A DNA stretch of 64,000 nt from Toxoplasma gondii ME49 (lineage: Eukaryota > Apicomplexa > Conoidasida > Eucoccidiorida > Sarcocystidae), in NCBI RefSeq assembly GCF_000006565.2, contig NC_031477.1, positions 4,615,137-4,679,136 of the forward strand, in the 5' to 3' direction. This document shows positions 52,681 to 64,000 of this stretch, piece by piece; the first letter of the stretch is position 1; each line of letters starts with the position of its first letter. Below the pieces are notes generated by a model, which worked only from the letters and a program-made list of their open reading frames with translations, did no database searches and was not told the DNA's origin. Position numbers and translations under genes: made by a program.

Positions 52681-54908
52681 TCAGCCTCCAACACGGGGGC
52701 CTGCCGAAAACAGGTGCATCCGGTTACCTCGTCTAATCTCTTTTGCGCTGCTGACAAAGAAAGAAACGTCTTCAGAACAAAGGCAGGGACTTACGAGAAC
52801 AACCATCGGCGCCAAACCCATACGCTCCGCTCCAGCGACCAGCTCCTGAGTTCCTGCGCCTCCTGTTGGAACAGAATACGCAACAATCGCTTTTCTCGCG
52901 CATCATCTGTGCCAAGGCGTCTGCATCCTAGACGTCCTTCTGGACCTCTCCCTCTGGCTCGCTTTCTTGTTCTTCCTCGATATCTCCCCCTGTTCGCCAT
53001 CTCCCTCTCTCTCTTGGTCTTCCACCTCCCTTCGAGACCTCCTTGCTTCACCTGTCTCTATTCTCTGCAAGCGTGCAGTTCCGAGCCTCACCCACTCAGT
53101 TCTCGCTTCTCTTCTCGTTTCTCTTCTCGCTTCTCTTATCGCTTCTCTTCTCACTTCTCTTATCGCTTCTCTTCTCGTTTCTCTTATCGCTTCTCTTCTC
53201 ACTTCTCTTCTCGCTTCGCTTCTCACTTCTCTTCTCACTTCTCTTCTCACTTCTCTTTTCGCTTCTTCTCTTTTCGCTTCTTCTCTTTTCGCTTGTCCAC
53301 GCTCGGTGCCTCACCGTTGCCGTCGGCGAGCGCCTGGTCGAAGCGGATTTCCTGCACACGGAAACGAATCGCCTGCTGAAGCGGAGCGTACTCGAGCTCA
53401 TGGTCCTCGAACCCCCACCACCAGCGCTCGGAGGCCGCGTTGAATCCCTTGGGCTCCCGAAGCGCCGCCGCGGGGATGTAGACGTCGTGGAAGAAACCCA
53501 GCGAGACTGTCAAGAACACAGACACGCGAGCGCGAGAAGTCTGGAGGACAACGGAACGTCAGAAGCAGAGGGCACTGAAGCGAAACGCCCTGGGGAAGAC
53601 GCGCCTCTTTGCGGCCGAGAAAGGAACGCAGGCAGAAGGCACAAACGGAGAAGAGCGGCGAGGAAGAAAAACACAGGAGAAAGCGAGAGCGTTGGCGATG
53701 TATGAGGGCAGCGCGAGGAGTCACAGGCTTAACAACCAGTCGTGAGCTACACCACTGACTTCGACTACCACTGCGAGACGAAAAGTTGATATTTGAGTTT
53801 CTTGCCGCTCGCCGCATCGGAGATTCACTGCGCTGTCGCGAGCTCCAGAGCACACAGGGGAGACGCGCTTTCACTCCAGACGCGCCACTGAGAAAAAGCG
53901 AAGCTCGCGCGCAGGCCGCTTGGCGCTTCGGAGAAGAAGCGACAGAAGAGGCAACACACAGAGACAAAGAAACGACGGTCGGAAGCAGTTCGGCATGGAA
54001 GGGAGAGACGGCGCAGGACTGAACTGGACCAGCGAGACGCGCGAGTGAGACAGAGAGCTCGCAGAACGCGGGAGCGCTTCTCATACTTCGCAAGCCGTGG
54101 TTGTCGGAGTGCATGAGGGTACCCTCGAGGATTTCTCCCTGAAAAGGCCGGAAGAAGACGAGGGAGAACTCAACTTTGTACCGTGCACTCCCATCGCCAG
54201 ACCTAATCGTCGCACTCTGGATGCGCCGGAGCTCGTAGAACGCAACTGCCAAGCCGCAGTTCACCACAACCTGCGCAAGCGGAAGCAAACGCGACAGGAG
54301 AAGAGCGATCAAAGGCAGAGGAAGGGAGAAGGGGAAGGAGTACGAGGAGACACCAAGGAAGGCGAGATAAGAAACACAGCGAAGGACAGTCAAGTGGAGA
54401 CATGATGAGAGGACGCAGAGAAGAGAACGCGAAACACAGATTCGGCAGGAGAGGAGAGAAAGCCACGGATGAGAGTGGGGAACGAACGCAAAGAGAACCT
54501 AAGAAAGAAGCAAAACAGTGCCGGAAGAAGAGGAAGAAGAAGAGGCAGATGCTCAGTTCGTTCTTAAAAGAGCGAGGCAGACAGGCACAGAGCCGTCGCT
54601 GCGTCTGGTCTGAAGTTTGCGGTTGAAGCACAGCATGGCGACGCTGAATTCGTTTTCACCACTGTTTTAGCGTTCCTGAGCTCCGTTGATGCGGCTGAGA
54701 ATGAACCTTGTGTACCGAGCGACGCGAAATCGTGGTTTCGTCTGTGTCAGACTGAACGTCAAAGAAAAGAAGCACAACTACTGAGGCAGACGCGAACCTT
54801 GTTCAGGTATTTTTCTTCGATCGCTTTCCGCAAGACTTCTCCTTGATTCTTCATTTGGGTCTCGGGAAGGACGGAGACCGCATCTTGGAGAAGAGAGATG
54901 ACGAACAT
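52681..54908 (-). CDS. RPC8: RNA polymerase III subunit RPC8 (Rpc25 family), C terminus uncertain
   Basis: RPC8 is the Pol III counterpart of RPB7 and part of the stalk that binds initiation factors and nascent RNA. Exons by eye (minus): 54908-54798, 54270-54087, 53506-53315, 52862-about 52681; phases agree. Exon 1 gives the family N terminus MFVISLLQDAVSVLP and ends YLNK. Exon 2 gives VVNCGLAVAFYEL, SGDGSARYKVEFSLVFFRPF and GEILEGTL (RPB7-N domain). Exon 3 gives ISLGFFHDVYIPAAAL and ERWWWGFE then AIRFRVQEIRF (S1/OB domain of the RPC8 type). The GDG and FHDVYIP features and the W-rich W-x-W region favour RPC8 over RPB7. Exon 4 contains ELVAGAERMGLAPMVVL, corresponding to the segment before the usual GLG-x-x-SWW tail. 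A strong GTAAGT donor at 52794 suggests a further last exon, possibly near 51.9-52.0 kb; read-through gives a stop at 52681. Confidence 0.85.
53098..53292 (+). repeat. Minisatellite in RPC8 intron 3
   Basis: About 195 bp of tandem 10-base units of the form CTTCTCTTCT(C/T)GCTT/ACTT/GTTT, later drifting to TCTTTTCGCTT. On the coding minus strand this is purine-rich GAGAAG(C/T)GA. The tract begins about 25 bp past the exon 3 donor, so it fills the 5' half of the intron. Confidence 0.9.
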
Positions 54909-57900
54909 CTTCTCCGCGAAGACTGGAACAGCGAACCACGGGAGGAAGAGGTATCTGACGACCAAGAGGAAAAACGGAGCAAGTGGAGAACGAACGACAG
55001 CGATAAGCAAAAGCCGCGAACTTGAAAACGGTGGTGCCAGCTGCCGCGAAGAAGCGCCACAGGAGACAGGGCCAACCGTGGGTGCGTTGCGGAGAGGCAC
55101 AAAGACGAAAGAGGACAAGTCCGCGAGAAGAGAAGAGACACAGAGAAATACGGAGAAGAAAGGAAAGCGTGGAAAAGGAAAGAGATTCCAAAAGAAAAGC
55201 AGGTCCTGACGAGCGTCGACGTTCTTCCGAGACACACTCGAGACGACGCATGCGTCGATTCGCGACCCAGAAAAAGAGAGGAAGAGAGACAGGACAGGAG
55301 AGAAACAACACAGAAAAACGAAAACGAGAGAAGAGCACGGATGACGCAAACACAGGAGACGTTTCATCGCTTTTATAGAGCAAAGGAAAACTCGCAGCAT
55401 GTCATGTGACCCATCAACCTTTCCTCTTGACAGCTGCATGCATACAGAGAGCTGTTCGGAGACTTGTTTGCCTCAGTGCATTCCCAGCATCCTTTTTTCT
55501 TACACGAAACTCCTGACTCGACCGGCAACAGAGATCTCTTTTTCAATCGCGCGGACAACTTTCTCTTCTCTTCTCGATCTTCTTTCACTGCATGCCTTTT
55601 CGCCTTTCTCTTTCCTCTCTCGGTGTCGTTTTTATACCCTAAACGCTTTCTCTCCCTGTTCTCTGTGTTTTTCTTGCTTTCTCTCCTCTTTTAATCTTTT
55701 CCTCTCAGCGTCTCTTCCTGCTTTCCTTCTGTCTCCTTTTCTTGTCCTCTGGTTTCGTTTCTCTGCCTCCTCTCCCGCACTGTCTCCCTTTCGTCTCTCT
55801 TTCCGCGGCGAGTCTGCGCCCTGTTCAACCTCGGTCTCTTTTCTCTTCGGCAAGCTTTCTCTTTGTTCTCGACAGTTTCCTCCAGAGTATTGTCAGAATA
55901 GAACTTTAGGTTTTGAAGGACTAAGCACACCATTGTTGATCGTAATTTTAGGTTTAATCACATCAAAAAAAAGATTCTGTGCTGAGACTCGTTCAGGTAG
56001 ACAACAGAAAGCCGTTCTCCCTGTTTTTTGTCGTTTAGGCCTTCCCCGCTTGCCTATGAGTTATCTGCAGCTCTCGTAACAGGGTAATCAAATACGCCGC
56101 CGTTGCGCTTCAGAAAGACGCTCAGATTCGAAGTCTCAGTTCCTCATTTCCCTCATGCGTTGCGACCTCTCTTTTTTAAGTTCCTACTGTCGCCGTCCTG
56201 TGGACGTCTCTCTGGGTCTTTGTGCGTCGACCGAGGATCTCTCGCTTCCACGGGAACTCTTCAAGTCCGTAGGACTCTAACGATAGCTCGATCCAAGTAC
56301 GCAGATACAATTCGGGTTTCCTTCACGTACATTGCTGAAGAACTTCGCGTCGAGGAGCCGTAAACACAAAACAGGTCTTTCTCTGTCTCCACTTGTGTCT
56401 CTCTCTCTACATGACTCTCTGCCTCGCTCTCTGTGCCTCTCTTTGCACATGAACTCGAGACTTCTGGCTGCCAAGTCGCTCAAAGAAGATGAGTTCCCCT
56501 CGGTTTAAAACTGCAGCTGGCGTTTACTGTTTCTCAGAGCTACGCGGGGAACCACCCCACTGGACAGAACAGAAGCGACGGTGCAAGTCTTTCTGCGGTG
56601 CCCGACTCTTCTTTTGTGTGTGTTCACTGTAGCGTCTCGCAAATGTTCAGCGCGGACTTAGTGCGTTTGGACCCCCTCGTTTCTTGTTCGCCTCCAGTCC
56701 TTTCCTTGAATAAAAGGAAGAAACCTAACAGGAAAAGAGGCACTTCGGTCACGACGACAAAAGCTCAACGCCTGCAGCCGCCCTCTCTGCAGGCAGCAGT
56801 GCTGTTCGGTTTTCCTTGCAGAGGACAGTCCCCGACTCCGTCGGATGTCGAAAAATACGCATCCGCGAGAGCGTTCGCTTCTTCGTGTCTCTCTCGAGTG
56901 AAGGGGGTGAAGTCCGGCATCGGATCACTGGAACAAGGGGAGAGAGAGAGCGGCAGAAAATCCACGCCGAAGCGCGCGCGACAGAGAAGTACCACCGATG
57001 CCGCTTTCTACACAAAGCGAACCTTCTCGGTATCCTCAGTCCCGTCACTCACAGAGTTCCACGGAAACGCGGAAAGGCCGCCGCAGAACGCCAGCGAAAC
57101 GGAGACACACCTGACAGATCTGTTCGTATACTGACAGATCTGCATGCGTGCAGAATTTCATAGTTTGACTCGTTTGAGACTAGTAGACAATTGGAGAGAC
57201 AGAAAGGCACTGATCCACTGTGCCTGCGCTTCAATTATAGTCAAGGTCGCACTGGAAAACTTGCGTATCTCTTTCACTGTGCACAACAATGTAGCCGTCG
57301 CTTCACTTACAATCCCCGTGCGTCACAAAAAGCATTGGCCGTATGCCTCCTCTCTACGTATGCAACCACACCTTCACTCCCATTCACATCCAACATCAAG
57401 AACACGCATATATATATACATATATATATATATATACATATATGTATATATATGTATATATATGTATGTATATGTATGTATATATATGCATATGTAACTG
57501 ACTGTATACATGTGCGTGTATATACGCGACTGCCGTGTGCAGACAAATGCCGCGTTGCGACTTCCCTCGATAAGCCGCTTTGGCAGTGACTCTCGAGTTT
57601 TTTGTTGACTTTCCCTCGCGAAGGAGGCAAAATAAGATTGGCAAGCCAACCACAAAGAGATTCAAAAAAACAAACATGTCGGAAGTTAGATAATACCCGC
57701 GCACAGATGCAGCAGTTCCCGGACATATATCTACCTATATAAATATATATATATATATATAGATAGATAGTAGATAGACAGAGAGACAGATAGATACATA
57801 CGCACTTATATATACGCATATAGAGCCGGCAGACATCGGCCCTTTTGTATACATATATTATATATATAGTATATATATATATATTTGGGAACTTGATACA

Positions 57901-57980
57901 CATAGGTCTGTCTGCATGTATATATATATATATATATATGTATATATGTCACTGAGGACGAAAGAGGAACTGTGGTAGAT
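54909..57980. other. Intergenic region upstream of RPC8 and downstream of NADK
   Basis: About 3.1 kb. The proximal part is the RPC8 5' region and contains CT-rich DNA at 55550-55870. A 178-codon plus-strand frame at 56598-57134 (Ser/Arg/Lys-rich; contains VEKYASARAFASSCLSRVKGVK) has no recognisable domain and is left unassigned. TA microsatellites occupy 57405-57490, 57727-57770 and 57845-57950. Confidence 0.45.
57405..57950. repeat. Cluster of TA/TATG microsatellites
   Basis: Three TA-rich tracts (about 57405-57490, 57727-57770, 57845-57950) just past the NADK stop codon; intervening DNA has GATA-like TAGATAGATAG repeats at 57761-57776. Confidence 0.9.
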
Positions 57981-60900
57981 TTATTTGACAGTCCAGAGAG
58001 CATCGAAAGGTGAGATGTGGAGAATCAATTTTACGCCGACGGGGAGGGGGAAAGAGACAAGGCCGTCGATGGCTACCATGGCGTCGGGGGAGAGAGCGAG
58101 GATCTCGACGCGGCGTGCAATGCCTGCACAGCCTTTGCATGAGAAGATGCTGGAAAACGCAGAACACAGTCGAAAACCAGCATGAACAGAAGAAGGCGAA
58201 AGAGAGGCAGGAGCGGATTTTTTTGACCGTTCTCGGCGTTTACTCGTTTCTCCCGGTCTTTTTTCCAGACAGTTACCGCGAATTTTGACAGAAACGCACC
58301 TGTTTTCGATCGGCTCGCGGACGAAGAACCTCATCACGGGCATCGACGGATGAAAAAGCAGCTGCTGGTTGATTCGTTCGCGCACCGCCTCCCAGTCGAC
58401 AGCGTCTGCAGTCGCCGACACACACAAACTCACGGAAGACTGCACAGGAGCGAGGTTTTCACCAGGCGAAACCAAATGGAAGAAGACGCAGCGAGTGCGA
58501 GACGAGATGATGCAGAAAGGCGCGCGCGCGCGTTGACTCCCCACAGAGAGAGAGGAAACAAGAGAACTGATGAAGCAGAGCAGAACAGATCGCGGACACA
58601 GAAGCCGATCAACGCGAGACGACTCTTGCAGCGGCCATCTGAGGTTTTTTAGTTCACTTCGAGAAACCAGATGCTCGAAGACGCGTCTGTTCGCGTCCCC
58701 TCACCGACCTCCATCTGCTCGTTGATGTGTGAGGAGACTTCCGAAAATAGGCGAAGGAGACGCAAACGTACGACATGTATACCCACACATGCAAGAGGGA
58801 ATCGAAGAAACGCAGCGGAGCAGGTCAGAGGAGACGACGAGACGAGAGCGAACGGCGGCTCTGTAGGTGAAAGGCGTGGATTGCCGCAGTCGCGCGCGCT
58901 GTGAGAGACGCGTTGAAGACTGAACATGCGCTCACCGGAGTCGAAAGGGAGGTTCAGGGAACGGCGAAGCTCTTCAGCGACGGCTTTCACCTGCTCCGTG
59001 CGAGTCTTGCTCATGTTGAAGGACCAGGCGCTCGACCCCGTTCCTGCACAGACGCCGACAGCCGACGGAAGCCTGCATGCAACCGAGGTTTTCCACGCAG
59101 ATCTCCGGGGATCTCTGCGGATGTCTTTTCTCGTCCGACACTCAGATCGAAGACGTCGAACTGAACGCGTTCACCTGGACGCGAGCACAGCTCCACGCAA
59201 AAAACTGGCACCCGCACAAACATCTACATAGACAGGCTCCATCGTTTCTCGTCGATCTACCTACAGGCGCCCACAGAGAGCAGACAAATGTGCATGCACC
59301 GGTGCGTCCGGAAAAACAGGACCTGCAGGAGGGTGCAGCTCCGCACCGCTCTGCGCGCCAGAGAGCGCCGCCTGCAGCCCTGTAGGCGGCCTCACCAGTC
59401 AGCGCCGCTCACACCCGCCCCCGCATTCCCCTCACTCTCTGACCTGTGGCGACAAGGAATCCTGAGCTTTTGTATCGGCGCGGTGTGTCTTGGTCGATCT
59501 TCACTTCCGCGTAGCATGTACGCGAGCTGTCACATTCGCCAATGAAGACGTCGTTGAGCGCGCTGACTCCCAAGACGCGACGTTCCACTTGGCGCGCGTC
59601 ACCCGTCTCGGCTGCGTCTCCTCGTTGAAGCGCTCCCCCGCCTGCAGGCGCAGAGAGCCGCTCCGAAACTGCGGCAGAGTCCACACGCTCCAGAGGCAGC
59701 AGAGACGTGAGGCCTGCATGCTCGCGGCGCCGCTGCTCGACTCGCTGCAAGATGTCCGCTTCTTGGGCGCGCAGGTACTCCAGTTCGACGCGAATTCTCT
59801 GGCGACAAATCGCAACGCCCTCACCGTCCATCACGTAACGCAGCACAGCGCGTACGTAGTCGCGACTTGCGCGACTTCTCGTCTCTGCGTCTCGCTCCTC
59901 CGAAACGTCCCCAGAAGGAGCGGAGCCAGAGGACGTGGAGGACCACGATACAGAAGAAGTTGAAGAAGAGGAAGAAGAAGTTGAAGAAGAGGAAGAAGAA
60001 GTTGAAGAAGGGGAGGGTCGACGCGGGGTGATGAATCGCGGATGGAAGGTAGGGACTTGCACGCAGTGTTCGCCGTCGATTGGCGAGAGGACAGGCGAGA
60101 CGCATGCAGTCGCAGCGTTTGAGGAGAACGAGGTCTCTCGTTGGGGAGCTGTGGCCTCTGCAACGGGCGCAGACGACTCAGACGAAGGCTGCGAAACCTG
60201 CGAATGAGGTGTGGGTTCTTCCTCTGTCTTCTCCCCGTCGCACCGAGACGGCGACGAAGAGCCCGTGGTGCAAAAATCTCCCGACTGCGTTTCTCGGCCG
60301 GTTTTTCGTGTGTTTCGTCCTTCCGGGACCGCATGAGGCGTCGATTCTCCTTCGCGCTGCAACAAGGCTTCGTTGTCACATCGCGGTCGGAATTTCGGCG
60401 GCCGGTACGCGACGCACAGCTTTCCCTCGGATCGCACTGGGTCGGTGTTGAATCCCCAGAGCCAGATTCCATCGGGAGAGAACGACCAGCCGTTCTTCCT
60501 GACTTCGCTGTCCAGCCCCCTCCCTGCCTCACTCTTCTCCTCCCCCGTCCCCGCGGCTTCTGTCTCTCCACTCTTTCTCTTCAGTGCGCGGTCCTCGTCC
60601 GCTTCTCCATCAGGAGGTCCCTCCGCTCGCGCTCCCTGACTCTCCTCGAGAGCCGCCATGAAAGAGGCAGCCTCGAGGAGCGTTCCGTCGCCTCCCGCGG
60701 CGATGACGGCGTCAGGGGGGAAGGCCGCGGAGGCGCTTTTCCTCAACACAGCGCGCCGGCCATGACTCACCGTGTTCCCGAAGCTCCGCGCCTTGATCAG
60801 CGTCGTATGAACTCCCCACTCATCCTGCAGTTGCCGAACCAGCTCCCGGACGTTTCTCACATGGTCCAGATGCGTCGCGTACGCCTGCGGCATCTGCTCG

Positions 60901-62228
60901 CGAAGCTGCGCCGCCAACGCATGCGTCTCTGCAGAGAGTCGACTAGCCTCCCTCTGGCCCCTGGACAAAGCGCCTGCAGAGAGCGCAGGAAACGGAGACG
61001 AAGACGGAGAAGGACAGAGAGAAGAAGACGGAGAAGAAGAAGAGAGAGAAGAAAGGGATCCCGGAGTCGAGGCAGGGGGCGTGGAAGAGTTATCTGGATT
61101 CCGAGAGGGTGGCTTGTCTTCTTGCGGCTCTCGCTCGCGCAAGACATGCAGGCGCTGCTCCAGCTCGAGCTCGTACCGAGTGACCTTGTCCAGGACGACG
61201 ACGCGGCGAATCTCCACTTGCGGCGGACTCGGCAAATCGAGGCGGCCCGACCGCCGGACGGTCCGAAGCGGCGCACACGAAGACATCGCCGCATAAGGCG
61301 AACAGCCGACAGAAGAGACGGGGGAGGGAGGAGAGAAAGGAGAAGAAGAAAAGGGACGCAGAGTCGATCGAGGAGAAGAGACGGAAGAAGCGGATGCAGA
61401 GAGCCCCGGCGAAAGAGTAGAGGGGGAAACGTTGAAAAGGTTGGTTTGATTAAAGTCACAGACCGGCGAGGATCCCGCGGAAACAGCATCCAGGAGGTTG
61501 AGAGGGAGGGAGCGTTGCTGCCATGAGGTCCACGCATGCAGCTGTGAAGTCTCCATTGCTCGACCTCCTCCACCCTGCTTTGTTTCCTCGCTGTCACCGT
61601 TCTCTACAAACGCTCCCTCGTTCGAGCAGAAGGCCTGTCCGTCCTGTGGAGCTCCAAGCGACTCGGAAGATCCCTGGCCAGGACTCCACAGCCGCCGGAC
61701 GGAGACGGTCCGGCAGCAAGTGTCTCCTGCCGACGGGTGAGAGTCGCGACTCTTCGCCAGGTCTGCCGGTGCCTTGGAAGCCTGTCGACAGCGGACGAAC
61801 TCCAACGGCGACTGAGACGGGAGGAGGCACGACGAGGAGAGACGCTGGTGAGAAGGCGAGGGAAGAAGAGTTGAGGCGGAGATCGCCAGTGGAGACAAAC
61901 CAGGGGCACAAGAGCGAGAGGAGGTGCGCCACGGCGCGCTTGGCGCGCGACGCTGCGGAGAGGCGTCCACGTTCCTGCTCACCTGGAGAAAGTTGCAGGG
62001 GATCGCAGGAAGAGAGAGAGAGGAAGCGAAGCCGAACGACGAGGCAGAAGCAGAGGAGGGAGCCGACGACGTAGAAGAGGAAGGCGAATAAGTGGAGCGT
62101 CGTAGACAGAGAGCGCGCGCGTGCGACGACGAAGAAACCGAGAGAAAAGAGCGACAAGTCGAGGGAGGAGGTCGCGCGTAAGAGAGGCCGCACAGCCACC
62201 ATGCTTTGAATGGAGGAGGGAGAGCCAT
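57981..62228 (-). CDS. NAD kinase, mitochondrial NADK2-like, with long insertions
   Basis: NAD kinase phosphorylates NAD to NADP. Exons by eye (minus): 62228-59444, 59043-58936, 58405-58300, 58149-57981; phases agree and give about 1,055 residues, over twice the usual length. Catalytic landmarks: DAVIAAGGDGTLLEAASFM (GGDGT nucleotide motif), then LWGFNTDPVRSEGKLCV (the NTDP-RSEG form typical of the NADK2 group), ALNDVFIGE with SRTCYAEVKID, YKSSGFLVATG joined across intron 1 to TGSSAWSFNM, then MRFFVREPIEN and IFSCKGC, and EILALSPDAMVAIDGLVSF before the end at ALWTVK. A roughly 75-residue acidic insertion separates GGDGT from NTDP. A roughly 180-residue insertion with Ser/Thr runs precedes the C-terminal module. 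The N-terminal about 400 residues are Ser/Pro/Arg-rich; MALPPPFKAWWLCGLSYARPPPSTCRSF resembles an organelle presequence. Alternative in-frame starts are 62261 and farther upstream. Confidence 0.9.
59935..60012 (-). repeat. Ser/Thr codon repeat inside NADK
   Basis: Plus strand shows (GAAGAAGAGGAAGAAGAAGTT)n. On the coding strand this is three near-identical units encoding [12 protein letters not shown] heptads. It lies within the insertion between the NTDP block and the ALNDVFIG block. Confidence 0.85.
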
Positions 62229-64000
62229 GCTGATGGAGAGCGGACACAGCGGCGACGTCATCAGTCCAACGCCATTGTCGTTTTTGACAAGTTGCGCATG
62301 AAAATCTACACAGACACACGTACTCGATTCATGCGCCTCCGTTTCTCCGGGAGGAGGATTTGCACCTCGGGAAGGTCTCGCATCTGCGCATCTGTGAGTC
62401 GCGACCTTTCCACACCGAGTCGGAAGATGGACCAGACGAAGACGCGGGGAACGGGGCGCATAGACGGAGAGCAAAGGCCGCGGAGAAAAGAGAGAAGAGC
62501 CAAGCAGCAGACGAACGGAAAAGAAAGAAGACTCCGAGGAAGCGCCGCGTGCTCCATGCATCCGTTCCGGAGAAACCGGTGGTCACGTCGCTCGACCATG
62601 CGGCTGAGACAGCGCAGCAGAATCGCGCCGCCAGCGAGTAACGCGGAGACGACAAATCGCGAGAAACAAAAGAGTTCCGAGGCGGCCAGCATGCACAAGG
62701 TCCTTGGTATCGCTTTTGACAGGAGAAATCGATTCTCTGCATCGTAGATCAGCGATTTTTGTGCTCTGACCGCTTGGCGCCAATCGACGCGACAGGACAT
62801 GCGCGCAGTGTGCGAACTCTCCTGGACGCGTGGCGCGCCTCCGTTTCGCCGTTTCGCCCACAGCAGCGCGAAAAAAGACATCGGAAACGCGCAAGAAGTT
62901 CCGCGGCAGAGAAACACACGAGAGGCAAGACACAAACAGATGAAAAGAACGCCTGGCGCGAGCCCTGACTCGTATCCAGCTCTCTCGCGGTGCTTCGTGG
63001 ATCGACCGTCGCGCTTGCCGCGGCGCATCTCTGTGCTACACGCAGACGCTGTTCATGCCTCACCCGCCGCGCTCTTGTTGCGCTTTTTGGTGAACCGGCC
63101 GCCGCCTTGAGTTGTTGACCGGCTCGACATCAGAGAGCACAGCGTCTCATTTGCGGCATGCAGTTCTCTCTTTTTACGCCGTAGACGGCGACAGAAAACA
63201 CAAGCAGAGCAGACAAGAACCCAGAAGCAAGAGATCCACTCGCCGTGCAGCTCGCATACAGCATCCGCCTCGGACACACACATGCTGTCGTTAAAGCTGC
63301 AGATCCGCAAATAAAGCGAGGAGGAAGAGAAAGAGCAGTACGTCAGGAACGGCGGTACAGCCTCACGAGTTTGAAGAGATGGATGGAGGAGGCGTCGTAC
63401 ATCCAAAGGTCCGCGCACATCCCTGGGTGGGCGAATGAATCACAAACTCAGTCTTCCGGGGTGTGCGAGAGACTAGCCACGGGGGGTCCCTTCGTGCTGG
63501 TACTTTGCCAGAATTTGTGTTGTTGAAACCTCCCTGAAGTGGCAGTAACGATGGAATTCTTCTGATTAACGGCACCACAACGAAGAGCAGGCTCTGGGTG
63601 GGGGCTGCTGCTGCCTCTTTCACCAAACGTCGGAAGGCTACCAAAACGCCTTAACCGTCGAGGCAGAAAGCACTTTCCACTTTCTTCATCTATATGGATC
63701 TTGCGCACAGCGAGGCGGGTGGATGTCGGAGACTCAGCAACTCAACCCGTGCCAGGCTAGCGAGAGGTATATCAAAAAGACCTTCAAGATCTAAACCAGT
63801 CGTCCAACTCGTAGGATATAGTCTCCAGAAAAAGCTTATAAATAATCCAGTCTCAGAGATGATTACTCCCAGGACGATGGTACTGATCAGACTAGCATCT
63901 GAGTAGTAGTTTTCTCCCGCGTCAGATAACCGGCAGCGTCTACACCAGGGCAAGGCCTCTTCGCTCAACACTCGCTCGATGGCACCGCGAGTTGTGAACG
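62229..64000. other. NADK upstream region and window end
   Basis: 62229-62561 keeps the NADK frame open and may be 5'UTR or an N-terminal extension. 62560-63500 is GC-rich with no supportable gene (minus-strand frame 62306-63028 contains two hydrophobic stretches but no family signature). 63700-63930 is a numt (separate entry). Confidence 0.45.
63740..63917 (-). pseudogene. Numt: fragment of mitochondrial cox3
   Basis: Minus-strand translation reads YYSDASLISTIVLGVIISETGL then FISFFW, YPTSW and GLDLEGLFDIPLASL. The SE-x(2)-F/L-x(3)-FFW-x(2)-Y-x(2)-S core is the cytochrome c oxidase subunit III signature, including the conserved Glu. AT content and codon style differ from neighbouring nuclear DNA. 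Only a fragment is present and the flanks are unrelated, so it is a nuclear insertion of mitochondrial DNA and not a gene. Coccidian nuclear genomes are known to be rich in such fragments. It appears the youngest of three related pieces in this window. Confidence 0.7.

Noticed and set aside
56598..57134. 178-codon plus-strand open frame downstream of the NADK gene
   Set aside because: Contains some protein-like text but no recognisable domain, no clear splice structure and no good start context; left unassigned.
60141..61526. 461-codon plus-strand open frame opposite NAD kinase
   Set aside because: Arg-rich antisense of the NADK first exon; the minus frame contains the GGDGT and NTDP motifs.

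Overview
The window is nuclear DNA of a tissue-cyst coccidian, most likely Toxoplasma gondii or a close relative (Hammondia, Neospora). The evidence is a tandem cluster of SRS (SAG1-related) surface-antigen genes, an SAG1-type architecture known from these parasites; many short spliced exons with GT/AG borders; the start context CAAAATGG; very long low-complexity Ser insertions in housekeeping enzymes; abundant TA microsatellites; and cox3-like mitochondrial DNA fragments in nuclear sequence.

Layout. (1) 2013-8878, plus: an 11-exon gene for the 26S proteasome lid subunit RPN3/PSMD3. (2) 8.9-18 kb: a long region with no convincing gene, holding TA microsatellites and a roughly 146-bp repeat present as a dimer at two sites. 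(3) 18.0-24.6 kb, minus: a very large ZNF598/Hel2-type RING plus C2H2 ubiquitin ligase (collided-ribosome sensor), at least six exons. (4) 26.7-27.2 kb, plus: a 155-residue protein of unknown function with a possible organelle-targeting N terminus. (5) 31.1-42.1 kb, plus: five SRS copies. Two are intact (34403-35491 and 41002-42105), one is a double-frameshift pseudogene (31096-32152), and two flank a 20-N assembly gap and each carries a single-base frameshift (37321-38411 and 38469-39346). (6) 43.6-46.4 kb, minus: a 941-residue two-membrane-segment protein I do not recognise. (7) 49.9-50.6 kb, plus: a compact three-exon RIIa (docking/dimerisation) protein. (8) 52.7-54.9 kb, minus: RNA polymerase III subunit RPC8/Rpc25. 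(9) 58.0-62.2 kb, minus: a 4-exon mitochondrial-type (NADK2-like) NAD kinase with large insertions. (10) 63.7-63.9 kb: a recent-looking nuclear copy of mitochondrial cox3. Two older-looking relatives lie at about 4.9 kb (inside an RPN3 intron) and about 28 kb.

The housekeeping genes show no shared pathway; they are simply neighbours. The only co-evolving unit is the SRS array. Its second domain and 3' flank are almost identical between copies while first domains differ, as expected of gene conversion or recent tandem duplication. Exon borders were assigned by eye from GT/AG sites, reading frame and family conservation; no transcript data were available. I found no CRISPR array, rRNA, tRNA or intact transposon, and no complete new biological system. 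The best leads are the 941-residue orphan, the coccidian ZNF598 and NADK insertions, the SRS homogenisation boundary and the numt series.
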